19,011 nucleotides of DNA from an uncultured Acetatifactor sp. (GTDB taxonomy: Bacteria > Bacillota > Clostridia > Lachnospirales > Lachnospiraceae), in the NCBI GenBank assembly GCA_910587555.1, contig CAJULV010000070.1, positions 1 through 19,011 on the forward strand, written 5' to 3'. The notes beneath the pieces were generated by a model, which was not told the DNA's origin, searched no databases, and saw nothing but the letters and a program-made list of their open reading frames with translations. This document shows, one piece after another, positions 1 through 6,251 of this stretch. Numbering within the stretch: the stretch's first letter is position 1; the number at the start of each line of letters is the position of its first letter. A program made the translations under genes and the position numbers.

Positions 1-885
1 ACTGAAGATAAATTGCAGAATAAAAATGAAAATAATGATAAGAAGGCTTTAACAGCAGAAATAGTAAACAAATTATCTGATGAATTTAAACCTAAGAATA
101 ATTGGGAACGTTATTTTTCAGACAAATTAACTATTAAAAGTCAAAAAAAATTTTCAGAGGATTGGAGTTCTCTTTACAATATAAGGAATAAAGTGGCTCA
201 TGGAAAGCCAATTCACAAAGAAGATTATAATAAAGCAATTTGTTTGATTGAAAAATATTGTGGTGCATTTGATGAGTGTATAAGTATAATTGATACACTT
301 GAGATTACTTCAGAAGAAGCAAAGGCAGTAGAGGACATTGCACAGCAAGTGATATCAAAAGAACCTAAAGAGATACTTGGAAACGGGGGTATTTCGGATT
401 ACAATAATCAAATAAGGTTAGATGGCGCTTATGCAGGAATAAAGATTCTGAATGAAAGAATTAGTGAAATTGGTTCTTCTCTTAATAAAGATTCAACTTT
501 ACAAGTGGGTAAAACTATTGCAGATTCATTGTATCCGGTAGCTTCTAACGTAGGTATTCTATCAGGTATAAAGGGATTAGAACAGGTTACTTCGCAGTTA
601 CAAACACATAATGAGTTAGCTTTAAACAAAGAGGGGAGATTTAGGATAACAGATCAAGTCCCAAATGTATTAGAGCCAACAATTACTCAGGATACATGGA
701 TTTCAAAATTAGGTGAGAACATACATTTAGGGAAGATTACAGCTGCATTAGACGTACCATTGCGTATTGATGAACCAATATTAAATGTGGAGTTGGATAA
801 AAGTGGAAAACTTTTGGTGATGCAAAAGAGTTATGGCATTCAGTCAGAAATTATTGAAAAAGAAACTGAAACAAGCGATGAATGA
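1..885 (+). CDS. Swt1-like HEPN-domain protein, 3' part only
   Basis: The reading frame is open from the first base, so the N-terminus lies outside the window; the stop is TGA at 883-885. Around residues 50-80 of the visible part, the stretch WSSLYNIRNKVAHGKPI carries an R-N-x3-H motif (RNKVAH). With the preceding W..LY..RN pattern this resembles the HEPN domain of the Swt1 type, a fold of RNases and RNA-binding modules common in toxin and defense proteins. The remaining roughly 200 residues are soluble, without membrane segments, and I do not recognise them. The gene is visibly more AT-rich than the backbone that starts near 960, which suggests separate origin as cargo. It ends at a strong terminator. 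The HEPN assignment is fairly good; whether it is an active RNase or a sensor is unknown. Confidence 0.6.
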   Translation, partial: TEDKLQNKNENNDKKALTAEIVNKLSDEFKPKNNWERYFSDKLTIKSQKKFSEDWSSLYNIRNKVAHGKPIHKEDYNKAICLIEKYCGAFDECISIIDTLEITSEEAKAVEDIAQQVISKEPKEILGNGGISDYNNQIRLDGAYAGIKILNERISEIGSSLNKDSTLQVGKTIADSLYPVASNVGILSGIKGLEQVTSQLQTHNELALNKEGRFRITDQVPNVLEPTITQDTWISKLGENIHLGKITAALDVPLRIDEPILNVELDKSGKLLVMQKSYGIQSEIIEKETETSDE

Positions 886-910
886 TAAATAGAAAAGGAC
901 TTAAATGATT

Positions 911-959
911 AAAAAGCGCTAGCGAGATGGATGAAAAACCATTTTGCTAGCGCTTTTTT
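911..959 (+). terminator. Strong Rho-independent terminator after the HEPN gene
   Basis: A perfect 13-bp stem (911-923 with 946-958) continues inward through ATGG/CCAT (927-930 with 939-942) to about 20 bp with two G-U pairs, an 8-nt loop and a run of six T at 954-959. The left arm begins with five A, so it could work in both directions. It ends only five bases before the SD of the next gene. Confidence 0.85.
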
Positions 960-963
960 GTAT

Positions 964-981
964 AAGGAGGTGACGGTTACG
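964..981 (+). promoter_or_regulatory. Perfect SD with ACG at the start position
   Basis: AAGGAGGTGA (964-973 region) is a full-length match to the 16S anti-SD. At the best spacing, 8 nt after AGGAGG, the in-frame codon is ACG (979-981) rather than ATG. The alternatives are GTG at 970, which overlaps the SD itself, and ATG at 997, which is 26 nt away. This decides, or leaves open, the start of the DUF3991/TOPRIM gene. Confidence 0.55.
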
Positions 982-996
982 GACAGACAAACAGCC

Positions 997-2025
997 ATGA
1001 GGCGGCGCCCTATGCCTTTTACGGAAGAGCAGATGAAGCAGGTCTTTGACACCAATATCATAGACTTTGCCGTCAGCCACGGCTTTGAGGTGGAGAAAGG
1101 CGACCGGAACACGGTCCATGTGAAGCACAGCGGCGGCCTGTACCTGTTCCGGCATGGGAGGGGATATTACCAGTTTGCCGGGGAGAAGAGCGGGAACATC
1201 ATCCAGTTTGCCCAGGAATACCTGGGAGCTGCTGACTTCAAAAGTGCGGTGGAGATGATTCTGGGCTGCCGTGCCTATGAGCAGACAGAGCATTATGTGC
1301 AGCCGGTGGAGAAGAAACCCAGAGGGGAGCTGATATTGCCGCCCAAAGATAAAGATTTTAACCGTACCATCGCCTATCTGACCCGCACACGTGGTATAGA
1401 CAGCGAGATTGTGTATGCCATGATCAACCAGAACAAAATCTATCAGGCAGTCACACAGAAAAATGGATATACCTTTCGGAACTGCGCTTTTGTAGGCTAT
1501 GACGGGGAGGGGAAGCCCCGGTACTGTGCGCTCCGGACACCCAGCAATGAACGGAAGTTCCGGCAGGATGTGGAGAACTCCGACAAAACTTATGGCTTCT
1601 GCATGGAGGGGCACTCTGACCGGGTGTATGAGTTTGAAGCTCCTATTGATGCCATGAGCCATGCGACCTTGTGCAAGCTGTACGGCATTGACTGGCGGGA
1701 GGATCACCGGGTGGCGGAAGGCTGCCTGTCGGATAAGGCTCTTTCCCGCTATTTGAAAAGTCACCCGGAGATCCGGGAGATTGTGTTCTGCTATGACAAT
1801 GATGTGGACGGGAAAGATGCAAACGGGCAGCCCCGTAACCATGGGCAGGTGCAGGCGAACCAGTCAGCGGAGGCTTTTGCAAAGACGGGATATAAGGTGT
1901 TTATCCAGACCCCGCAGACAAAGGACTTTAATGAGGATTTACTTACCTTCCGGGAAATGTTGGCCAGGAGCAGAGACAGCCCTGAAAGAGCAGAAGCGGA
2001 AGAACGGGAAGCGGCATATCCCTGA
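997..2025 (+). CDS. DUF3991 and TOPRIM domain protein
   Basis: A primase-like accessory protein typical of Firmicutes conjugative elements. The N-terminal third (about residues 20-90, FAVSHGFEVEKGD to FKSAVEMILG) has the CHC2/DUF3991-like pattern including GLYLFRHGRGYYQF and GNIIQFAQ. The C-terminal third has the TOPRIM signature: the acidic EAPIDAMS segment, then IVFCYDNDVDGKDANG, then TKDFNEDL. Members probably act on single-stranded DNA or prime replication of transferred DNA; that role is inference. The start is uncertain: 997 is the first ATG after the SD, but the SD spacing favours codon 979 (ACG), which would add six residues. An ATG at 931 lies inside the upstream terminator loop and is unlikely. 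The stop overlaps ATG 2025 of a longer version of the next frame. Confidence 0.8.
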   Translation: MRRRPMPFTEEQMKQVFDTNIIDFAVSHGFEVEKGDRNTVHVKHSGGLYLFRHGRGYYQFAGEKSGNIIQFAQEYLGAADFKSAVEMILGCRAYEQTEHYVQPVEKKPRGELILPPKDKDFNRTIAYLTRTRGIDSEIVYAMINQNKIYQAVTQKNGYTFRNCAFVGYDGEGKPRYCALRTPSNERKFRQDVENSDKTYGFCMEGHSDRVYEFEAPIDAMSHATLCKLYGIDWREDHRVAEGCLSDKALSRYLKSHPEIREIVFCYDNDVDGKDANGQPRNHGQVQANQSAEAFAKTGYKVFIQTPQTKDFNEDLLTFREMLARSRDSPERAEAEEREAAYP

Positions 2026-2042
2026 TGCCGGAAAGGAGGCTT

Positions 2043-2414
2043 ATGAGGCCAGTTTATGTGTGCCAGCTGGAAGAGCGGAAACAGGCGGAGGTCAGGAAGC
2101 TGTTGGAGGGGCTGATCCTTCATGGCTGCGGCGGCGATAAGTCCGAAGTGGAACGGTATTACGGCATGAGTTTTGAGGAAGCCGTACAGAACGGCATGGA
2201 TTCCAAGATTGTGGATCTGGACTACCTCATGGTATTTTATGCCAGGGGATATGATTCCGGAAAGGCGGATGAAGAGTTCCGCCTGGCGGATGCCGCCGTA
2301 ATCTCCAGCATTTTAAAAGAGGCGAGAAAATTTGATGATGTACCGCCGTTTGTTTATCCCTGCGGCCGGCGGTCAGACAGGATGGAGTTGCAGGAAGATG
2401 AGTGGGAACAGTAG
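2043..2414 (+). CDS. Small conserved element protein, unknown function
   Basis: About 123 residues, soluble, rich in charged residues, no membrane segment. The start at 2043 is chosen because AAAGGAGG lies a few bases upstream; an earlier in-frame ATG at 2025 overlaps the preceding stop but lacks its own SD. It is tightly coupled to the DUF3991/TOPRIM gene, so it is probably co-transcribed and part of the element backbone. The C-terminus (EDEWEQ) resembles the W/M-E-R endings of several other proteins in the window. I do not recognise a family. Confidence 0.7.
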   Translation: MRPVYVCQLEERKQAEVRKLLEGLILHGCGGDKSEVERYYGMSFEEAVQNGMDSKIVDLDYLMVFYARGYDSGKADEEFRLADAAVISSILKEARKFDDVPPFVYPCGRRSDRMELQEDEWEQ

Positions 2415-2427
2415 GATGGAGGTGTGT

Positions 2428-2547
2428 ATGAAAGTGTTTTTGACTGGAGTGTTGGCAGTTGTGGGGACTGCTGTGGCCGTTGTGCCTGCCCCTGCCCATG
2501 GGGAGCGGGTGTGCAGGGAGGTCAACGGCTTCCTGGAACAGTTTTAA
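2428..2547 (+). CDS. 39-residue small hydrophobic protein
   Basis: A short ORF starting MKVFLTGVLAVVGTAVAVV, i.e. one basic residue followed by a hydrophobic segment, then a polar tail. It follows the previous gene by 13 bases and has GGAGGT 5 nt before the ATG. It may be a small membrane or exported peptide; short membrane proteins of this kind (such as DUF3789) are common in such elements, but I cannot assign the family. A reading frame starting at 2424 overlaps it and looks less protein-like. Confidence 0.5.
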   Translation: MKVFLTGVLAVVGTAVAVVPAPAHGERVCREVNGFLEQF

Positions 2548-2576
2548 AACATTTAAAACACGGATGCCTGCAAATA

Positions 2577-2605
2577 TTGAAAAGCGGACATGGGGATGAT
2601 ATAAT
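2577..2605 (+). promoter_or_regulatory. Sigma-A promoter of the mntA-hepT-fic unit
   Basis: TTGAAA (2577-2582), a 17-bp spacer, then TATAAT (2600-2605) preceded by TG one base upstream (extended -10, TGaTATAAT). This is a near-consensus housekeeping promoter, 75 bases before the mntA start. It gives the toxin-antitoxin unit its own transcription. Confidence 0.75.
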
Positions 2606-2629
2606 GGGATTGAAAAGCAATTCCATTAT
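2601..2629 (+). promoter_or_regulatory. Palindromic operator overlapping the -10 box
   Basis: A 12-bp inverted repeat with a 5-base centre: ATAATGGGATTG (2601-2612), AAAAG, CAATTCCATTAT (2618-2629). Eleven of twelve positions are complementary; the other is a G-T. It covers the -10 box and the likely transcription start, as expected for an autorepressor site. Binding by the MntA/HepT complex or by another regulator is inference. Confidence 0.6.
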
Positions 2630-2679
2630 CAAAATTCTATAATCGAAATGGATAGTAAAATCTACAGGGAGGTCCGGCT

Positions 2680-3009
2680 ATGGAGAAAATATATGCCATG
2701 AATGAGATACAGGCGATCATCCGCCCGATCCTGCAGGATTACGGCGTGAGCCGGGCGTATCTTTTCGGCTCTTATGCCCGTGGGGAGGCTACGGGGCAGA
2801 GCGATATCGACCTGCGGATCGACGGTGGCAGAATCCGGTCCATGTTCGGCCTGGGCGCCCTTTACCATGAACTGACGCAGGCATTAAAGAAACCGGTGGA
2901 TCTGGTGACGACAGAAGCCCTGTCCCATGACGCAAACGCAGCAAGGACGGAGGGGTTCCGTGTCCGTATGAAGGAGGATGAAAAGCTGATTTATGAAGAA
3001 GAACATTGA
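2680..3009 (+). CDS. mntA: MntA-like nucleotidyltransferase antitoxin
   Basis: A 109-residue minimal nucleotidyltransferase (MNT). The family motif GSx10DxD is present exactly: G30-S31, then D42-x-D44 in GQSDIDLRID, with a further acidic residue D74 in KPVDLV. Characterised MntA antitoxins transfer AMP to a tyrosine of the partner HEPN toxin and so neutralise it. The catalytic residues all appear intact. The start at 2680 follows a GGGAGGTC SD-like site. The end overlaps hepT by 17 bases, the usual order antitoxin then toxin. A near-consensus promoter and a palindromic operator lie upstream. Confidence 0.85.
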   Translation: MEKIYAMNEIQAIIRPILQDYGVSRAYLFGSYARGEATGQSDIDLRIDGGRIRSMFGLGALYHELTQALKKPVDLVTTEALSHDANAARTEGFRVRMKEDEKLIYEEEH

Positions 3010-3382
3010 CATCCTTGAGCATATCCTGACGTATTGTGAAGATATCGAGGCGGCTCTGGAACGCTTCGGGAGGGAGAAGGATATTTTTGACACGGACAGG
3101 GATTACCGCAATTCGGTCTGTATGAGCCTTCTTCAGATTGGAGAGCTGACCGGGCATCTGACAGAGGATTTCCGCGAGGGGACAAAAGACTCCATCTACT
3201 GGCCGGCGATTAAGGGGATGAGGAACCTGTTTGCCCATAATTACGGCGCTGTGGACGTGGGGCTGGTATGGGAGACGGCAGTATCGGACATACCGGTCCT
3301 TCATGAGTTCTGTGAGCGGACAATACGGATGTTCCGTTTTCTGGAGCAGGAGGAAGCGCAGGACGGCGGCATGGAGCGTTGA
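2993..3382 (+). CDS. hepT: HepT-like HEPN (DUF86) RNase toxin
   Basis: A 129-residue HEPN toxin partner of MntA. It has the RX4HXY motif exactly as R77-N-L-F-A-H82-N-Y84; in studied systems R and H form the RNase site and Y is the residue AMPylated by MntA. The other helices (SLLQIGELTGHL near residues 45-56 and VSDIPVLHEFCERTI near the end) fit DUF86. It overlaps mntA and is followed after seven bases by the Fic-like gene, implying translational coupling of all three. The C-terminus ends GGMER, like other element proteins. Confidence 0.85.
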   Translation: MKKNIDILEHILTYCEDIEAALERFGREKDIFDTDRDYRNSVCMSLLQIGELTGHLTEDFREGTKDSIYWPAIKGMRNLFAHNYGAVDVGLVWETAVSDIPVLHEFCERTIRMFRFLEQEEAQDGGMER

Positions 3383-3389
3383 CAGAAGC

Positions 3390-4130
3390 ATGAATGAAGG
3401 AGAAACGCCGATTTTGGACGCAAAATACCATATGACAAGGGAAGAAACGCTCTTTGTTGTCAGACGGAATATCGTGGACTATATCTGGAAGAGCGCACGG
3501 CTGGAGGGGCTGGCCGTGACCTACCCGGACACAGAGGCCATTTATAACGGCATGAGCGTCCAGGGGGTAAAGGTATCCGACATTGTGGCGGTGAACAATC
3601 TGAAACATGCATGGCAGTTTGTGCTGGATATGTTGGACGAGCCGACCGATTATTCTTTTGTCTGTAAGGTGAACCGGTGCGTGGGTGGAAACAGCCCGAT
3701 CATCCGGGCGGGGTATCTGCGGAACGTGCCGGTGAGCATTGGCGGTACAACGTGGAAGCCGGACATGCCTATTGAATCCCAGATCAAAGAGGAAATGGCG
3801 GAGATTGGACAGATAGAGAACCCGACAGACCAGGCGCTGACCATGATGCTCTACCTTGTGCGGAAGCAGATGTTTCTGGACGGCAACAAGAGGACATCCA
3901 TGCTGGCAGGCAACCATGTGATGATTTCAAACGGGTGCGGCATTATTTCCGTTCCCATTGAATTGCAGCCGGTTTTTACAGGGCTGCTGATACAGTTTTA
4001 TGAATCCAATGACATGACGGAGATCAAGCAGTTCTTGTATGAGAACTGCATTGACGGCATTGAGTTTACCCCTTTACCGGAGCAGGAAGCAGAGCGCGGG
4101 CAGGAAAATCTGCAGGGATGGGAGCGGTAA
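3390..4130 (+). CDS. Fic-fold protein with catalytic His replaced by Gln
   Basis: About 246 residues, Fic/Doc family. The active-site loop reads KQMFLDGNKRTS (Q160 to S170), where the family motif is HxFx(D/E)GNKR; phosphate-binding and Mg-binding residues (D164, G165, N166, K167, R168) are kept, but the catalytic His is Gln. The inhibitory helix motif (S/T)xxxE(G/N) of class II Fic proteins is intact as S35-ARL-E39-G40. The flap region (NVPVSIGGTTWKP) is also present. Without the His, AMP transfer by the known mechanism is unlikely, so it may be a pseudoenzyme, a nucleotide-binding regulator, or use another chemistry. The start at 3390 has only a weak SD and probably relies on coupling to hepT; ATG 3432 is an alternative. 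A terminator follows. Confidence 0.85.
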   Translation: MNEGETPILDAKYHMTREETLFVVRRNIVDYIWKSARLEGLAVTYPDTEAIYNGMSVQGVKVSDIVAVNNLKHAWQFVLDMLDEPTDYSFVCKVNRCVGGNSPIIRAGYLRNVPVSIGGTTWKPDMPIESQIKEEMAEIGQIENPTDQALTMMLYLVRKQMFLDGNKRTSMLAGNHVMISNGCGIISVPIELQPVFTGLLIQFYESNDMTEIKQFLYENCIDGIEFTPLPEQEAERGQENLQGWER

Positions 4131-4152
4131 AGCAGAACAACGGAAAGATTTC

Positions 4153-4192
4153 AGAGGAAGTATTGTGGGAGACCATGGTACTTCCTTTTTTT
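4153..4192 (+). terminator. Rho-independent terminator after the Fic-like gene
   Basis: A long stem of about 15 pairs (4154-4168 with 4173-4187), including AGGAAGTA/TACTTCCT and several G-U pairs, closes on a GAGA-type tetraloop. It is followed by a run of T at 4186-4192. It separates the toxin unit from the mobilization operon. Confidence 0.85.
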
Positions 4193-4219
4193 CGCTTTTC
4201 GGGAGCGGAGCGACCTCTG

Positions 4220-4373
4220 CCCCGCCGCCTGCGGTGGGGACATAAAGCCAATCAAAGATTGGCAGGGCAACCAAAGGCTGCCCTGTTAAGGCAGGAATAG
4301 GTTTGTGAAACAAACCAGGGAAACACCGTACAGGCAAAGCCTGTACCCTTGTTAAACGGGTATGGAACCTGTT
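4220..4373 (+). repeat. Array of six small hairpins; candidate oriT or structured leader
   Basis: No gene is seen between 4131 and 4405. Six consecutive inverted repeats fill it: 4220-4239 (9 pairs, one G-U); 4247-4263 (7 perfect, AAA loop); 4263-4285 (7 perfect plus CC/GG, AAA loop); 4300-4316 (6 perfect); 4328-4346 (8 perfect, AAA loop); 4355-4373 (7 pairs, one G-U). The region lies between a terminator and the RHH gene that opens the mobilization operon, the usual place for an origin of transfer. It could instead be a folded RNA leader. No clear promoter was found here, and no nic sequence can be named. Confidence 0.55.
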
Positions 4374-4405
4374 AGAAAGCTGTGAAAGAGGAAAGGAGGG
4401 CGCCT

Positions 4406-4882
4406 GTGGCAAAACGGGATGACCGCATTATCACTTCAGTTTATCTGACAAAAGAGATGTGCAGCCAGATTGATAAGATGGCCGGCCGGGAGCATATTTC
4501 CCGGAACGAACAGATCCGGCGCTACATTGAGAAGGGGCTGGCCGTGGAAGGATACAGCCAGGACATTGACGTGATTGCAGGCATTATCCGACAGGAAATG
4601 CAGGCGGTTTACCATATCGAGGATATCAAAGCGGTGGTGGAGCAGCAGACCAACCGCATTGCAAAGATGCACATGAAATCCGGCAAGGTGGATGCGGCGG
4701 CATTCTTTCTGCTGGTCAAGGTGCTGATGAACGTGGCCCATGAGGGGACGGAGGAACAGTTCGACCAGATGCTGTCGGAGGCGGTGTCTCTGGGGGTGGA
4801 CTATATGCAGAAAAAAGACTTCCAGATCAACAGCTTTCTGGCGGACAGCGGCAACCTGCGCCGGATTGCAGATAAGCTGTGA
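4406..4882 (+). CDS. RHH relaxosome-type accessory protein
   Basis: About 158 residues. The N-terminus (DRIITSVYLTKEMCSQIDKM through ISRNEQIRRYIEKGL) has the beta strand and two helices of a ribbon-helix-helix DNA-binding domain. The rest is helical and resembles the C-terminal part of mobilization accessory proteins that help a relaxase load at oriT. The start at GTG 4406 is chosen because AGGAGG ends six bases upstream; a GTG at 4382 lies ahead of that SD and is less likely. It is the first gene of the operon leading to MobL and lies directly after the hairpin array, so binding there is a reasonable inference. Confidence 0.75.
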   Translation: MAKRDDRIITSVYLTKEMCSQIDKMAGREHISRNEQIRRYIEKGLAVEGYSQDIDVIAGIIRQEMQAVYHIEDIKAVVEQQTNRIAKMHMKSGKVDAAAFFLLVKVLMNVAHEGTEEQFDQMLSEAVSLGVDYMQKKDFQINSFLADSGNLRRIADKL

Positions 4883-4899
4883 CGGGGGCAGGGAGGAAG

Positions 4900-6243
4900 A
4901 TGGGGCTGTACCAGGGCTGCATCTTCTGGAGCAGCAGTGTCAGCCTGGTGGACGGGAGGATTGAAGAGACCCACACCCTGCAGGAGGCACAGGCAGCGGA
5001 TTTCCACCACACATTTTATTTCTCACCGGAGCAGGCTTCTAAGATAGACGATGGGGAGTGTGGGTTTTTCTGGATTACCGAAGACGGGGAGGTAGGGGCG
5101 GAGTGGAGGGAATCCCTGGGCAGGGACATTATAGGCAGTATCAGGGAACAGATTACAGTCATTGAGTGGAGGGAATCCATGGGAAATAAGGCTTATCAAA
5201 ATGAACAGGAAAGGGAAAGAGAAGATATGACAGGCTTTGAAAAATTTCAGCAGAAAATAAAGGAGGGGATTCTTGCCTATCTGCCAAAGGAGTACAGGAA
5301 CGCAACGGTAAATATCGTCCATGTGCCGAGGAACAACGACCGGGAACAGGTGGCTATGGTCATAAAAAAGGAAGGTCAGGGATTACCCGCTAAAGTATAT
5401 CTGGAAGAGTATTACACCAGATTTCCGGACTGGGTATCGGATAAGACTATCCTGCGGACTATTGCAGGGGATTACCTGGCAGAGGAAACGGAGATGAAAT
5501 GGAAAGCAGAGATGGTGGAGGCTGTAAAGGACTTTGATTCTGTAAAGGGAAACATCCGGGTGCAGGTAGTAAATAAAGACATGAACCGGGAAAATCTGCG
5601 GGGCTATCCCCATAAAGAGGTTGAGGGTACGGATCTGGTGGCAGTATTCCGGGTTATGCTCTATAAAGACGGGGAGGAGCGCGCTGCTGTTCTGGTGACG
5701 GATAAAACCATGAAGGACTGGGATATGGATGTGGATTCCCTCTATGAAACAGCCCTGAAAAATACAGCTGCCCAGGCGCCTGCACAGATCAACAGCATGA
5801 TGTCTCTGTTTTTTGATAGTATGGAACCTTTGGAGCCGAAAGAAGTGTTCCGCAATGAGGGACTGTATATCCTGTCAAATCCGCAAAAAGATTATGGAGC
5901 GGCCGTTATGCTGTATCCAGGACTTTTACAGTCCATCGCAGAAGCCACCCAGTCCAGTTTTTACATCCTGCCCAGCAGTATCCACGAAGTGATGCTTATG
6001 AAAGAGGGCAATGGCATGGACGCAAAGGAGCTGCAGGGCATGGTGATGGATATTAACCAGAGAGAAGTAGCGCCCCAGGAAGTTTTGTCAAATAAGGTGT
6101 ATTTTTATGACGGAAAGGAACAGAAGATTTCCCTGGCCCTGTCCCCGGAGGAAACCAGGGAGCTGGCCGGGAACATGAAAATGGCCGCAGCCGGATATGA
6201 GGGAATGGAAACCGAAAGCATGGAAGAGGAAATGGAGAGATAG
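4900..6243 (+). CDS. DUF5688 protein with an extra N-terminal domain
   Basis: About 447 residues. From roughly residue 110 (MTGFEKFQQKIKEG) to the end it matches the DUF5688 pattern, clearest in SSFYILPSSIHEVMLM and the following APQEVLSNKVYFYDG; function is unknown. The first about 100 residues (GLYQGCIFWSSS, FHHTFYFSPEQASKI, ECGFFWITEDGEVG) look like a separate small domain, ending in two similar segments, EWRESLG and EWRESMG, about 22 residues apart. The ORF may therefore be a fusion. The start at ATG 4900 follows GGGAGG; a GTG at 4879 is possible. An internal ATG at 5227 would give a plain DUF5688 protein. The C-terminus is acidic and ends EEEMER. Confidence 0.75.
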   Translation: MGLYQGCIFWSSSVSLVDGRIEETHTLQEAQAADFHHTFYFSPEQASKIDDGECGFFWITEDGEVGAEWRESLGRDIIGSIREQITVIEWRESMGNKAYQNEQEREREDMTGFEKFQQKIKEGILAYLPKEYRNATVNIVHVPRNNDREQVAMVIKKEGQGLPAKVYLEEYYTRFPDWVSDKTILRTIAGDYLAEETEMKWKAEMVEAVKDFDSVKGNIRVQVVNKDMNRENLRGYPHKEVEGTDLVAVFRVMLYKDGEERAAVLVTDKTMKDWDMDVDSLYETALKNTAAQAPAQINSMMSLFFDSMEPLEPKEVFRNEGLYILSNPQKDYGAAVMLYPGLLQSIAEATQSSFYILPSSIHEVMLMKEGNGMDAKELQGMVMDINQREVAPQEVLSNKVYFYDGKEQKISLALSPEETRELAGNMKMAAAGYEGMETESMEEEMER

Positions 6244-6251
6244 GGGGAGAC

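Noticed and set aside
931..996. ATG 931 as the start of the DUF3991/TOPRIM gene
   Set aside because: It lies in the loop of the terminator hairpin, has no SD before it, and precedes a perfect SD at 964-973.
919..1842. Long minus-strand frame opposite the DUF3991/TOPRIM gene
   Set aside because: Antisense shadow of a gene with clear domain motifs; its translation has no recognisable domain.
2424..2642. 72-codon frame overlapping the 39-residue gene
   Set aside because: GTG start with worse SD spacing, Cys/Gly-rich non-protein-like translation, and it runs through the mntA promoter.
2638..2643. Second TATAAT upstream of mntA
   Set aside because: No -35 at 16-18 bases; the TTGAAA at 2610 is 22 bases away. 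The 2577/2600 pair is much better.
3210..3917. Minus-strand frame across hepT and the Fic-like gene
   Set aside because: Spans two well-supported genes on the other strand; composition rich in His, Pro and Arg as in antisense shadows.
4131..4405. Hairpin region as a protein-coding gene
   Set aside because: Short plus-strand frames there lack SD sites and cross the terminator; the inverted repeats explain the sequence better.
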